64,000 nucleotides of DNA from Oidiodendron maius Zn (taxonomy: Eukaryota; Ascomycota; Leotiomycetes; Myxotrichaceae), in contig KN832878.1 of assembly GCA_000827325.1 (NCBI GenBank), positions 1,612,001 through 1,676,000 of the forward strand. Reading direction: 5' to 3'. Below are positions 32,788 to 45,080 of this stretch, piece after piece. The notes beneath the pieces are model-generated. The model did no database searches, had not been told where the DNA came from, and was given only the letters and a program-made list of their open reading frames with translations. Every line of letters begins with the position of its first letter. The first letter of the stretch is position 1. A program made the position numbers and the translations under genes.

Positions 32788-34043
32788 ATGCCGTCTATCC
32801 TCAGCAGTACCAATGTCGTTGACCCCAATGGACATGACTCGAACCTTAGAGGCGGCCATGCTAAAGCGCGAACTCGCTGCCTTAAGCCTCTCGTCAACAG
32901 TGGCTCCCTCGACAAGTTTGCCCACCGTGATCTGACTCCGGTCATTGGCCGTGAATTTGATGATGGGTTACAAGTGAGAGACCTCATCAAGGCAGACGCG
33001 CAACTCATCAATGACCTGGCGGTCACAAGTCAGTCTTGAGCCTTGCAAACAAAAGTACTATATTAACTACCAGCAGTCTCTGAACGAGGCGTTGTATTTC
33101 TGCGGAACCAGGATGTAAACCCACAAGAGATGAAAACTTTTTGTGAAAGAATCACTGAAGCAGGGGGATGTGTATGAGTACCGAATCCCATCTGGCTTAC
33201 TACCAGTGGTTCTAACATCGCACCAGCCCGAGTCCTCTGGTCTTCATGTACATCCACTTACAGAAAGTGGCAGCGAGCTGGGAGACCAAATCAGCGTGAT
33301 CAGCAGCGAGAAACAGAAGAAAGGAGGTGGATTAACTCACCAGCTAAGCGATGTCTCCCGGTTTGCAAGCGCCGGCTGGCACGCCGATATCACATTCGAG
33401 CCAGTCCCTTCAGATTACGCGATGTTGAAGATACACACTCTTCCTGCTACTGGCGGTGACACTGTACGTACGCATTACTGCATCCAATCCCTCCCCCCCC
33501 CAAATGGAAACATCACTCTAATTTATCCTCAAGCTCTGGGCCTCTGGCTACGAAATCTACGACCGCCTTTCTCCCGCCATGCAATCCTTCCTGGAAGGCC
33601 TGACGGCCATTCACGATGCGAAGTTTTTCCACGACGAAGCCGCTCGCCTCGGCAACCCTATCCGCGATGGCATCCGTGGATCACCTCTGAACTGTGGCGG
33701 CGCCCTAGAAGCCATCCACCCGGTAATCCGAACCAACCCTGTGACGGGGTGGAAGTCCGTGTTCGTGAATAAAGGCTTCACGAGGCGTATTAACGGTGTC
33801 ACGAAAGATGAATCCGATCTTTTGCTAGGATACTTGTTCAACCTGGTGGCGCAGAATCATGATGCGCAGGTCAGATTTAACTGGAGGAAGAATGACTTGG
33901 CTATCTGGGATAATAGGAGTAATTGGCACTGTGCGACTTATGATTATGCGGAGCAGAGAGCTGGAGATAGAGTATGCAGTCTAGGAGAGGCTCCGTTCTT
34001 GGACCTAATGTCGAAGAGCAGAAGAGAGGCATTAGGATTGTAG
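32788..34043 (+). CDS. TauD/TfdA-type 2-oxoglutarate dioxygenase
   Basis: Exons 32788-33028, 33077-33171, 33227-33463 and 33534-34043 join in phase (introns of 48, 55, 70 nt) to 360 residues, a usual length. The Fe(II) ligands are the HxD motif in WHADITFEPVPSDYA and the distal His in NWHCATYDY. The Arg in AGDRV is the likely 2-oxoglutarate anchor. Exon 2 begins ISERGVVFLRNQ and exon 3 contains SSGLHVHPLTE, both typical of fungal alpha-ketoglutarate-dependent sulfonate or taurine dioxygenase-like proteins. The enzyme would hydroxylate a small substrate, possibly a sulfonate to release sulfite, in the cytosol. It converges with a Dal5-type transporter (34522-36759), and uptake plus oxidation of one compound is plausible. 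The exact substrate is not shown by the sequence. Confidence 0.88.
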
Positions 34044-34521
34044 TATATGTAATTGTACTACCAGCAATGAAGCTTGTCTGTTAGATAACATGAAGTATCT
34101 GGTTCGTATATATGTTCCATACTGAGTAATTATAAGTACGAGGCATCTAACTAGTATTATCATACAATTTCTACTTAGAAACTATCTGCTACCACATTAG
34201 ACCCGCATAAATACCAAAACGACACAGGTAATAATAACCAGTATTTAAAGCGGGTGAAACGCATCACTCACATCTCCAAAGCTATGACACAGCTTGCCAA
34301 TTTGTCTATTTCTACCATGTACACTGCGATACCCGACTAGGCGTATTGCCAAAGGCTTCTACTTGCTGTTTTATCTATTTTTATCATGCACACTATATTG
34401 CGTAACCAGGTGCGTTGCGAAAGGTCAGGAAGCATATTGTTGGAGCTAATCTTACATAACGCAGCAAGATCAAATCTTTCCTGTTCACTGCCTTAACCTG
34501 CACTGGGTACGGGGCCTACAT
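34044..34521. other. Shared 3' region of the convergent gene pair
   Basis: AT-rich non-coding sequence between the stops of the dioxygenase and transporter genes. A segment near 34290-34420 seems to contain two similar short stretches (around TATTTxTACCATG and TATTTxTATCATG). Confidence 0.35.
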
Positions 34522-36759
34522 TCAATATTTGAATCTGAAATCCACCCGCCTGTTTCCATCCTTCTCTCGCTCTTCCTTATTAGCTTGATACGCCTCCTTC
34601 TCCTCCAAAGAGAGCGCAGACCACTTCCTCTCTTTCGTCTTATTTAGCTGCCTTAGCCACTGGCGCTGTACGATGAAGACCAGGACAGTTAGAGCACAAA
34701 TCGACACAAGAACTTTATTTCCACGGTAGTAGTAAGGAGCATCATCTTGACGGTAGATTTCTGTAGGCACGTTATATGAGATATGACACGCAAGCGAGGG
34801 AGACAGTGGGTTAGAGGGATGATGCATGCATATTGCGGGAATGTCAAGAGAAAGACGGGGGGGGTGAAACATACGATTGCCAGTAATAGACCCGGCTTGC
34901 ACAATAACATTATAAACTGCCGCTGTGATAGCTCGTTTCCTCACATCAAATGTGTTTTCACTGATCCAAGATGATACAATGGGGTGCATGTATGGATCTA
35001 TGCACAAGGAAGCAGTATTAGTCAATCGAGTAGCCGAGAATAATAAGACTGTCTGAACTTACAGCCGGATATCATGGTCGTGAGTGTAAAGCGAGACCAT
35101 TCACGCCCGCCTCCTGGGAGGGTAATCAAAGCCGCCAGAAGGGGAAGGCACCAAATTTCACCAATTACGCAGTGAAACGTACGCTCGTCAAAATACGCAC
35201 TACTACGTGCGAGGAGAAGCATGAGAATGATTTGGAGGACTGCCGACGGAATAGAGAGCATATTGCTGTCAAAGGTTGAGAAGCCGATACGTTTAAGAGT
35301 GAGGGAGAGGTATGCCTGGACTGGTGTAGCCGGAATGTATGCTATAAGCCCGATGAAGTAGAGGCCCCACATAGATGAGTCCGTTAGGCTGCTCCAAATA
35401 TCACGGAGGCGAATTGGCTCTGTGAGCGAGGTTAGGCCCTTGGCAGGGTCATCGCGGAGAAGTCTCTATAATACTATTGTCAGCGTCTTAGTCGAGCATG
35501 CGGCGTTTTACGTCAAAGTAGAACTGTGATCTTTATAAATCTTACATTAATCATGATAACTTCTTGGCGTTCCGTATACCAAGAGCGGCGCCAAAGATAC
35601 CCTTTGGTTCGTGTAGGTGAGTATGGAAGATAAAGTGTGCTCTATTAGAATGTCATTAGGTGATAGGGGCTCAGATGACTACTGTGGGATGTGCGCGTAT
35701 AACAGTATGGTACAAAAATGAAATACTGACCACTGCTCCAATAGTAAAGGTAAGAAGTCCCTCGAGCAGAAACAGCCAGAACCAACCTGGCTTCCCACCG
35801 ACACCGCGCATATTAAGAATTGCTGCTGCAAGCAATGATGAAATAACCCTCGCCACCTTAATGATAACGTCAGATGAAGTTTCTCTTTCGCTAGAAGTTA
35901 ATATGCACTTACATTAAGTGTAGACCAGAAAATCGCCAAACGACTGGACAGTTCTTTAGACGTGTAGAAATAGGTAGTGAAAAGAATCGTGCCAGGAATG
36001 AAGCCGCCCTCACATAGGCCAATAAATGCGCGGGTAACGTAGAAGCTAGAACGGTCCGTCATCCAGGCCTGAGCCCATGCTGATGGGTAATTTGTGAGCA
36101 CCCGGTAGCAGCAAAATAGATACAAGGGAGTGACGTACAGACGATGCTCCAAGCAATCATAAGATAAGGTAGCACATGCTTGAATCCAAAGCGCTTGATG
36201 AGGACTTGGACAGGAAATTCTGCGAAAAGGAAGCAGACAATCTGAATTGATAGCCCCTATTCGGTACAAATGGCGCTTAGTTACTTCTCTCGCTCGTAAA
36301 ATGGGAACAACAAGAACCACGTACGTTGTTATAGTCATTTGAAGTCATGCCCAAATCAGCGAGCAGATTATCAGTTAAAGCATTGGAGAGATTGCCTCGA
36401 TCCAGTTGCAGCCCGAAGAACTGAGATGCACCAACTCTATTAGAAGATACACGGATTGTAAGGATGAAATTTTTCTGCCGGAATCGACTAACCATCAAGC
36501 TGACCCAACTCAGGAGTAAGAAATCTGTCTTGCGGACAACAGCTGCCTCTTCAGCAGGTGTCCATTCGGCACCAGGGTCCCAGCGATGTTTCCCTTCGTA
36601 TGCATCGTGGGGCTCAATTACCCTAGAGAGCCCCTGCTGGCCGACCGGAGGGGTGGAGAAGTGTGACGTAGAGCATTCACCGGTGCTCTTGCGCTGCAGA
36701 GTGGTTTCATCCTTTCCAGACTCTAGCCTGGCAGGTTGATGGTCCTGGTAGATACTCAT
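34522..36759 (-). CDS. Dal5/allantoate-permease-type MFS transporter
   Basis: The start at 36759 opens MSIYQDHQPARLES. About nine exons can be followed in phase through eight short introns, with junctions after WVSLM, SNDYNN, AWSIV, WSTLN, TIGAV, VIMIN, TMISG and SITGN. Landmarks are FFGLQLDRGNLSNALTD in helix 1 and the loop after it; FYVTRAFIGLCEGGFIPG (the family signature); SSLTDSSMWGLYFIGLIAYI; and the conserved C-terminal half PIVSSWISENTFDVRKR and YRGNKVLVSICALTVL, ending DFRFKY. This is the anion:cation symporter branch of the MFS (allantoate, vitamins, small sulfonates and other organic anions). No break was found. Its neighbour is the convergent TauD-type dioxygenase, so sulfonate import is one hypothesis. 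Individual exon ends were not all checked base by base. Confidence 0.85.
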
Positions 36760-38472
36760 GGTGCTAACTGTGGATATGATCCTCCTGCTTTGGATGGGTA
36801 GGGTGTCTAGTTCGTCTAGACGGTGTTATCTCGGTTGCTGGAAAATGGCGTCGTGGTGCTTGGACAAGACACTGTACATGTACACATCTATGGAGGTATT
36901 CCAAAGGAAGCAGGATCACCGTTAAGGTAAAAGTGATCTATCCCTATCAGAGCATGATTAATGTGCTTTCTGGGCAGTTAGTCAGAGGTTTGGTGGGTGA
37001 TGGCTTCATCTGCTGTGCAGTCTATCCCTCTCTTTAAGCAAAGCATCCAAGTGCAAGCCTGGGAGAGCTACAGCGGCTGTATATGTGTTTAATGCCATGC
37101 CTACATCATGAATATCAACAAAATCCGTGATTGCTGGGGATTGATTGCGTGCTTGGGGGCGTGGAAGGATGTGAAAGCTGGGGTAGCGTGAGGAAGGGCA
37201 GGAGGCAATTACCGGAGAAATCGTCGGGAGCTGTATCGGAGAAACAAATTCGCCAATCCATCCACGTGATTGAAGGACTGATATTGAACAGAAACGAGCA
37301 TGCTTGGTCCCCAATCTCCTCCATGCTCTGCTTGGCGTAAATAAATGCACTCCCTGCTCCTCTCTTTCGGGACTTTGGCCAATGAAATTTAATATTTACT
37401 GAGCAAGCTAGGAACAGCGTGCGCAATTATTTACCCCAGATAGCAAGTAGTTGTAGGGGGCTAAAGGCCCGGTGACCTTTGTGCTACGAAATTGATTTGA
37501 CCTACCTTACTTTCTATACATTTAATGGATAATGCATTCCATGGGCAAAAAGTATTTGCCCACCACAAACCCCGCAAAGTATCGCAAGTCAGCCTTGACG
37601 CGAGGGACTGTAGTTTTGCGGCCCCAACGCAACGCCGTCACGCCCGGCTCTCTGGTCTCCTTCGAGGTAATTTAATATCATTCAGTATTATCAGTTCTCA
37701 GAATATTCTGTATGGCTCGAATGCGGGCTAAGCAGACAGTATACTTGCCGTCCTGGGATCGGATATCCTTCGGGGCCTTCGGAGAGCCGCGCCCGTTGGG
37801 GCTGGTATCCTTCCACGCGGAATAGCACGTATGAGGGTCAGTATACTTGACATATTCTGGTGAATTTATCGGGAGAGGCAATTATGGTGAGACTCCCATA
37901 CCCGGTCGAGTGGCTAAACTCGGTGTCTTCGTGTATTATATGGCTATCTCCGTACATCGACTCTCACCAGTAATCTTACGTAGAGCGCAATGGGCTAGAG
38001 ATCCTCAAAAGCATAGTAAGACCTAAATATAATACAGCATTCCTCCGACTAGAAGATAACTATAGTTATATCAACTAAAATCGGACGAGAGATCCGAAAG
38101 GAGCTGAATCTCGGCCTCTCCAAGAGTGTGTTTTGGTGCTTAGTGGAATCTTGGAGCTAGCGGTATACATTTATCAACAGTCGCCATTTCTCTTCTATAC
38201 ACCAGCAAAATGACATCCCTTTCAGATACCCCAAGCAAAGAGGTCGAATGCTGCGAAAGTACGTCGACGGTCAGTCTTCACCTAGAGAATGGCGAAACCA
38301 GGCATTCACAGGGATGTCGGTTAATTGGTATCATCGCTACAAACAAAATAGTGTGTTTAAGGAAAGTACGGTGTGTGGTTAATAGCCGAGTCTTGTTGGA
38401 TAACGGTGTCTCAGATGGTGGTTCTTTCAATAAACTCCTGAAGCCGCAACCCAACTCCAGAAATAATCTAAA
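36760..38472. other. Intergenic stretch with a possible short gene fragment
   Basis: An ATG frame at 38210-38500 starts MTSLSDTPSKEVECCES and later reads HSQGCRLIGIIAT. It vaguely recalls the N-terminal tail and first helix of MFS exporters, but nothing continues it. I do not accept it as a gene. The rest shows no coding signal. Confidence 0.3.
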
Positions 38473-39782
38473 ATGGCTTTCTCCTGCTTCTCCTCTCTAG
38501 CCTCCGAGCTGCAACAATTAGTTATGTTACAATGCAATTCAGGTGATCTCTTGAGGCTAGGTAACTTCCCCCCTTGTCACGTGCACACAGTTACCTAACT
38601 CTGTCCTTTACAGCTCAGTCTTCGCGCGACCAGTATGCACTGTGTCTGCCACTTCTGTATCGTCACGTAGATATCAGTATACATAATGCTAAAGGTCTCT
38701 TCCGGTCTCTTCACTGTGACTGCATGGTAGACGGCAGAAATCCAGATCGTTATCTCTTGCCGTATGAGGCTGAAAAGCTACAGTTCCGGCAGGAAGCTTT
38801 CATCGACGCTATCATCAGGACACCGTCACTAGGAGCTTTAGTTTTGAGTCTTACTTGGACTTATCAATGGTACGAAGAGAAAGGTATGAAGATGGATAAA
38901 ACACCGCAAATGATGTGGACCGCGTTCAAATTGTTGGATCGGGTTCGATCACTCGACATATGCTCGTTTAATTGGGAATTAGTTCGCGTTGTCCCGCCGC
39001 CTTTATTTCCTGTAGCCACGTCTATCCGAATTGGCGGTAAAATGACATATGCATTTTTCCGCGCCATGATCTCATCCCCCGAAACCGTGGTGTCCCTGGA
39101 CCTGGACAACCCTCAAGGGTTCGGACAAATGCGAGATGGCCTTGACGAAGAGGGGGAAGCGCCTCGGCCTAGCTCTCCCGAAAATATTTCATTTCACCAA
39201 GAGACAGAAGATAGTCAGCAAATACCTGTGCTAAGACATCCCGGCGCAATGAGAGGTCATCTAAATCCACTTATTGGCCGATTTATTAAGCTAAAGCACT
39301 TGTCCATACGTACAGTCGGCCAAGATGATTCTGCCTCTGAGTATTGGTCTGAACCTAGAGAAAAAGAAAGATACATGGAAATATCGAATTTTCTCAAATC
39401 AGTGCGCTTGACACTTACTACCCTAGTTTTTGAGCAAGGCAATGAAGCAGAGCTCGATCCAAGGCCTCGCTGTCGCGCAGATCCCCTTGAAGTCGGCATC
39501 CAGAAGGGACGGCCAATGGACACTTACTTCTTATCTTACGTACTGCCTGCACTGGTAGAAGGCCCATGGCCAAAACTCAAAATGTTGTTTATTTGTGGAG
39601 TTGGCGGTCGTCCGCGAGAGTGGCAGTCTCGGGCGAACGTTCACTTCCGAGACTGGGAGCCGGAGGACCCTGCTATCTTAGAATCTGCGGAGGATTGCCT
39701 ACGTATTGCCTTGAATCACGAAGTTCAGCTTAGTTGGGAAGCAGAATTTAGACGTCCCTTTTATCTGCAGCTCTGGGATTGA
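38473..39782 (+). CDS. F-box-like protein of unknown target
   Basis: Exon 1 (38473-38560) encodes MAFSCFSSLASELQQLVMLQ with LLRL at its end. A 53-nt intron (38561-38613, GTAACT...CTAAC...TACAG) joins in phase to exon 2 (38614-39782), giving 418 residues. The first 45 residues fit a degenerate F-box (L..ELQ.LV...C...DLLRLAQSSR), and YALCLPLLYRHVDISIHN follows, a segment very common after the F-box in ascomycete proteins of this type. The remainder has irregular leucine-rich segments (for example LGALVLSLTW and LKHLSIRT) that may form degenerate LRRs. F-box proteins recruit substrates to SCF ubiquitin ligases. The target is unknown. The gene looks intact. Confidence 0.7.
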
Positions 39783-40306
39783 CTACTGGGGCCTGAATGG
39801 TCCCACTCCCTTAAGGAATGGACACCCGAGCCTCTTTGTAGTCATCAGTTAGTAGAGAGAATGGAAAAGGAAGACTTATTACCTCCGTTTATTGTTCGTC
39901 TCAAAGTCAGTTTAAGCAATTGAAAATGGGGTGCTGTGTATTTGTAGTCCGTTTACAATAAAATAGGTCAAGTATCATTCTCCGCTCAATAGTGCAGACA
40001 AAAGAAGCCCACACCGTAAATCGTACAATGTTCCTATCTACAAATTCCTCTATGGCTGTTTCTTTTTATATAAGCTTTCTTTAGCTAGTTTTATATTGCT
40101 TGACAAGAGGTTAGAAAGTCGTTATCCAGGTATGGAATCTAAAGGGAAACTACTTACCTTTGTGTAACTAGGCCATTGGTTATTTACCAGTTTAGCAACA
40201 TTATTGGGCCAAACATCAGTAATGCAGCTCTGCGGAGACTCAAACTTTCCAGTATATTTCACACCCTGACAGAAATCAAGCGAATTGTAGAAGTTGTACA
40301 CCTATT
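39783..40306. other. Gap between convergent genes
   Basis: AT-rich 3' regions of the F-box-like gene and the secreted peptidase gene. Nothing else is seen. Confidence 0.4.
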
Positions 40307-41781
40307 TCAATATCTAAGTGCAAGATTCGAGGGGCTGGGGGGAATTGAGTCACTTACTGACATCCATGCATAGCTGTCTGCATTTCTAGAGCTAATTATA
40401 GTTGTCAATGGTTGGTTTTTTAAGTTACAATTCGTTCCGTACGAGGTTGCAACCTCGAAACCGTATCTCTCCCGTACGCCAAAATTGGTGTTGAGCACCC
40501 ATGGAAGGCTAATTATGTCCGTCAATAGCAAGTTACGTGGGTTCTGGCAGAGTCACTTACTGCGTTATCTCATGCAGTAGTGCTCGAGCTCCAGAGTCCA
40601 AATTATTCAGGTTGCAAAACCATTGCTTCTGAGCAGAGCCGTTTTCTAGCATTGCTAAACCATCCTCCATTCTCGGGAGCATAAAGAAGGCTGGACAGAA
40701 GTGTATTAACCAAGCATCTGCAGGGACATCATTTGTACTGTCAGCAAATACTTTGGTACCGTCTGCTACCACAGCTGCAGCTACATAAGCACACGAGAAG
40801 TATTAGCTTATAGTTCCAAATGAAGTGTGGGGAGAATTGTTACTAACCTTGAGTTGCTGCGTCACTAGGTCCTTTGCCATTACATATATTTTCCCCCTTT
40901 GTGTCAATCAGGGTAGGTCCCATGGTTAGATAAATCGGAGTGTTGTCTCGAATGAAGCCATCTGCACCAGGCACACCGTTTCCATTGCCGTCGAGGTTTT
41001 CGGTTTGTTCTACAATTCGTACGAAGTTATCGTAAACTGTATGACATAGTTAGCTTACATATCAACGAAAAAGTTATGTGGAGACTTACTCAATTGGATA
41101 TTTTCTGGGTCAGCGCCAAAAAGTTGACCATAAGCCAGGTTATTAGCGGCGAGGAAAGTTCTATAGCAAAGAAGGTACTGGTTAGTTGTCCTGGTCGGAT
41201 CAGACTTCATAGCTTTGCAGACGCCGTCGACAACCACGGTTTGATGTAGGAAAGCATCATAGTTATTGGATCCTGGTAGCAAATCTTCCAGTGAAGCGAC
41301 TGATGTAGTTGCTAATTTCATAGCCATATTCCAAGCTTTAACAACTTGGTCCCTACAAAAGCAATCAGTATTTTGATAAGTAATCGGAGGTGAAATGAAT
41401 ATCATACTTTGAGGAATCATCCCACTGAGAGCCGGGTAGTCCTTGCCATATAGTACTAGGCGGGGCTGTTGTTTCAAAAACTGGGTTATCTTCGTCTTTC
41501 AGGCTAACTAGCTGGAAGGTCTAAATAATATTAGTAAAATAAATAAATACATTGAATCCTACCGTACAACTGCCTACCTTGTTCTGAAAATGAGGATTTA
41601 AGGCTCTCGTACTCAGTTTGCCGGAAACATTAGCCCCGTGAGAAAATTCGAGCCCGCTTATCTCCAGTCCTTGGGAATATTCGGTCGGCAATGAGGGTTC
41701 GGAAAGCGTCGAGAGCTCCGCTAGTGGAACGATGGACGCAGAGCCCACAGAGAGGAAAAGGAGTATGATACGACAATACAT
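40307..41781 (-). CDS. Secreted M35-like zinc metallopeptidase
   Basis: Six exons (41578-41781, 41408-41520, 41090-41352, 40848-41036, 40561-40780, 40307-40508) join in phase to 396 residues. The N-terminus MYCRIILLFLSVGSASIVPL is a signal peptide, followed by a probable pro-region. Intron 5 interrupts the zinc motif: exon 5 ends LLHEIT plus CA, and the first base of exon 6 completes the second His, giving HEITH. The motif NADSYAWM near the end is typical of fungal M35-like (lysine-specific metalloendopeptidase-like) domains. Cysteines in the mature part suit secretion. A further optional intron (GTAAGT in the codons after WMS) could change the last 16 residues. The protein would cleave proteins outside the cell. 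A broken relative lies at 17.5-18.2 kb. The substrate is unknown. Confidence 0.8.
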
Positions 41782-42663
41782 TGCGAAATGCTGTTTTGAT
41801 TCGAAGACGAAATTCTGCTCAACAAGGAATTCTAAATCCAAGTCGCGAGGCTTCGAGATTAAGTCCCGCGGTCCTCAACACCCCTTGCATAACTACTCTC
41901 ACATACGTCTGGCGCAGAGCGCTTACAACACTGTTGGTTCCCAAGATAGATTTTACCGCCCCAAATAGGAGCGGGATTTACGCTCATCGCCTTGCTGCAG
42001 TTGTTGTAAAGACAGCCGCTCACGTCTCTATTCGAATATATAAATAGACACTCAGCCTTGCGTGTATGCAGCTTGCTCGGCCGCCTATTGGCAATACAAT
42101 GTTGGTAATCGACACGCTGATTGGACACAGTACCGACCACCTTTCAGTTATCTGTTATAAACCAACCATCTCCCACATCTGACTTCGAGCTGTTACGGTC
42201 GTTAGGAATAAGGATTTGAGGCGCCGTGGAGGTGCGTGTCTGCAAGATTCATCCTGCCAGTCCAGATGGTCAGAGCAGCCAACCACCGTGCCGTCTATCG
42301 AGGCTTAAAATGGCGGAGTTCAGTCTCGTGGTGAGCTGTTGCTCCTTACACTGTAGGCTATTTGCAGAATCTGGAACTTTAGTACATATGTTGTTAGTGA
42401 TGAAGGGAGCTGAGCAAGAAGGAATGGGCTCGGAATCTTTCTATATAATGGAAAGTGCAACGTTTAATTTATTCGCTCGAGTCTATTTGCACCCAAGCCC
42501 CTACACGCGGCACTTAAATCGAAATCAAATTGAGCAAGATGCTACTCCCAAGCACGAACTGGATTATTATACTAATTCTCTGGTCTCTTTCTGTAGTGAC
42601 TTCACACCCACAGGACACTGGCTACCCAAAAAGAGTAAGTCCAGTAACAACCCGACCAGAAGC
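41782..42663. other. Promoter region and uncertain 5' part of the next gene
   Basis: An open frame runs from 42226 into the Ser/Thr-rich protein, but residues before about 42664 do not look protein-like. I leave them out of the gene. Confidence 0.35.
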
Positions 42664-43806
42664 ATGAAGACAACATCTAATCTGGCAAAGACTATAACAA
42701 GGAGAACACCGCCGACAATAACCCCAGTAACAGTCGCGCCTCAGACGGCTCTGATCAAAGGCAGCGCTCAGACAACCTACCTGGTCTACTCTGGGCAAAC
42801 TGGAAACTCAAAGATCACAGAAACAATTCAGGGCACACCGACCATCCTACCACTCTGGACCTGCGACCCAACGCTAAGCGCATCGGCTTGCAAGAGTTGT
42901 CCTACAAGCTCAGCCTCAGGCCAGCAGCCTTGTCCTACTAATTTCAACTACATCCTCGTTATCCCCGCACTTGCTGTAGTAGGAGGAATTGTGCCTCCTC
43001 CGGAAGGCCTTCCCACACTCTCCATCGGCTGGGATGGAAACCCAACACCCGACTCAAGTGTGCTACCGACAGTGAGCGAAACTTCAACAACGAGCTCAAC
43101 TAGCAGCTCTACCACGATCTCCATTTCAGTTCCGTGCACTAAAGCCAGCATAACTGGATCTTCATGGGCAACTGAGGTTCCTACTACATCATCATGGATC
43201 CCGCCTACCGGTACGCCAGGGCCTTCAATCACGGCGCCGTTACCCGTGCTGCCGCTCACGGACTCTGACCCGGCTCATCCTACTATCTACGGCTACTGTG
43301 GAGGCAGCGGGGGTGATCCTTACTACAGCCCATTCTATCAGTTCGGCAACTCGTTCAGCCGTAATGCCGGACTAAATGCTGTGGCCAAATTCTGCAGTGA
43401 TATGATCGCAGCCTCTGCCGTTGCCGGCCCCAGTGGTGTCACCGGAACCGTGTCCGGTTCATCCACAAAGACTGCTATTCCGCAGCTGATAAGGAGTTAC
43501 GACAATGGTGACGGCTCTGGCAAGGTTATGGTACGCATTGACTCAGACGTCACCAATTACAGCCAGGCTCAGACGAACGTCACATGCCCCGACAATTGGC
43601 TATATGATATACACTTGGCTGGGTATTCTAGCTGTTATCAGTATCTTGGCACGGTAGGTTATACTTTTATCCCGGTAACCTGTTGGAAAGACGGCTTCGT
43701 GAGAAAGCTGACAGTCTTCTGTAGACCATTGACAATTGCGATAAAAATTCTACGGGGTCTTCTTCAGATATTAACTGGTACAATTGCTATATTCGAACCT
43801 AGCTAA
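42664..43806 (+). CDS. Ser/Thr/Pro-rich protein of unknown function
   Basis: The frame has normal codon use and protein-like composition from about MKTTSNLAKTITRRTPP (42664), where I place the start without strong evidence, to the stop at 43804. It reads TTYLVYSGQTGNSKITETI, WTCDPTLSASACKSCP, a Ser/Thr-rich linker (about 43080-43130), then a Cys-containing C-terminal domain with SFSRNAGLNAVAKFCSDMIA and NWLYDIHLAGYSSC. Such mosaics of a Cys-rich segment, a mucin-like linker and a small C-terminal domain occur in fungal secreted or wall proteins, often as the tail of larger glycosidase-type proteins. No signal peptide is seen at the chosen start, so an upstream exon may be missing or the gene may be a 3' fragment. 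I cannot name the family. Confidence 0.45.
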   Translation: MKTTSNLAKTITRRTPPTITPVTVAPQTALIKGSAQTTYLVYSGQTGNSKITETIQGTPTILPLWTCDPTLSASACKSCPTSSASGQQPCPTNFNYILVIPALAVVGGIVPPPEGLPTLSIGWDGNPTPDSSVLPTVSETSTTSSTSSSTTISISVPCTKASITGSSWATEVPTTSSWIPPTGTPGPSITAPLPVLPLTDSDPAHPTIYGYCGGSGGDPYYSPFYQFGNSFSRNAGLNAVAKFCSDMIAASAVAGPSGVTGTVSGSSTKTAIPQLIRSYDNGDGSGKVMVRIDSDVTNYSQAQTNVTCPDNWLYDIHLAGYSSCYQYLGTVGYTFIPVTCWKDGFVRKLTVFCRPLTIAIKILRGLLQILTGTIAIFEPS

Positions 43807-44451
43807 CACGATCGCTAATATCTGTGAAGGAAACATGGAGGAACAATCTTTACTCACTGCTTTTACTTCACGGTACTGAAATTCCCACCAGGAGGGCCTG
43901 GCGACACATCTGTTTGAACGAATTCTGGGGTTAGATGAATAACCATGGAAGTTGTATGAGTCAGAGCATGCTAGTTTGCTTTCATCTTTGCTATTCCCTG
44001 GATTGCTGACATCTTCAAGCTTCTGAGCTTGCAATTCTTTTGACAGTAATCTCATTGTGTTCAAAATAGACTATGGTATGTTTCTATTCAGTGCCTGCTG
44101 CAGACATATGCGGAACTTTTTTGCAGCTCTAAGAAAGCGGCTCATGTCTTCTATTCATATTTACGGCTGATACTTTTCTCTTCTACGGTCTCCTGCTTTT
44201 GAGAGAAGTCTACTTATATTGTGGGGGGATAGTGTTGCAGAGGCCAGGCAGCAATATATAATGAATTGAGAGTGCTAAATGAACTAAATAAGTGAAGGGT
44301 TACAGAGGTGCGTAGTCCCTAATATATAGACCTAAAGCCCCTCCTAAGATCCTGTTCTTAGGCCTACTTCGTGCCGTGCGGGGTTAAATCAACGCCCTGC
44401 TTAAGTGAGGTATTAACTAGTTTATGCCTCAACGCCCTGAGTATATGAGCC
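43807..44451. other. Gap upstream of the Tc1/mariner fragment
   Basis: No gene is recognised. Part may belong to the decayed transposon whose coding fragment follows. Confidence 0.35.
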
Positions 44452-44679
44452 TTATATTAGTAACAGATAGGTACGACCGATTGATCTTTCCGATATTCTT
44501 TTATGAAACCTACGATAGAGAAAGTCTGCCATCTCGCATCGATATAGGTAAGGTTGTTCGATTAGTTTATCGCAGAGGGCCTTTTGCATAGGTACTGCAA
44601 TGCCGCGATGACGGCCGACGCTGTTCGTTCTTGGGGTGGGCATTTCGAACTTCAGACAGATTATCTGAACGGCGCGCAA
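44452..44679 (-). mobile_element. Tc1/mariner-type transposase N-terminal fragment
   Basis: The frame reads SVGRHRGIAVPMQKALCDKL, then EQPYLYRCEMADFLYRRF and ISERSIGRT. This is the helix-turn-helix DNA-binding segment typical of fungal Tc1/mariner (DDE) transposases, with the pattern GRPR.I....K..L...L...P.LY..EM..FL...F....S..SI.R.L. The catalytic DDE domain is not found, and the frame ends soon after the second helix-turn-helix. It is a dead DNA transposon relic. No terminal repeats were identified. Confidence 0.6.
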
Positions 44680-45080
44680 GCTGCACGAGGCTTCTGAGGC
44701 TCATAGAGAGGTTGCCTTGTTCTATGTCTTGAAACGGGGTTAATACTATAGGTTAGAATATAGCTCCTGTATAAGCTAAGTGAATATACTATAAGTACAA
44801 TATAGCAATATAGAGCAACAGGTCCAGGTATATCTCCATTATATTTAAGGAAAGGGGTTCTAGCTAGGTATACAGAGATTTATCTGCACGCTTGTAGACC
44901 TTCCTAACCACGTGATGATAGTGCTGCTACAGTAAGCATATACATTTTAACATTGTCTTCTCCTAGTGGACATAAGCACTGGATCTACTTTCTGAGATGT
45001 TCAAACGAGAAGGTATCAATTGCCGTTAGCACAGGAGTAAGATATACATTTTCACTAACACTTCTCCAATTATACTTTCT

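Noticed and set aside
38210-38500. A short ATG frame that might be an MFS N-terminus
   Set aside because: Similarity is limited to a few residues and no transporter sequence follows.
42226-42663. N-terminal extension of the Ser/Thr-rich protein
   Set aside because: The residues look random in composition and carry no signal peptide, so I excluded them from the gene.
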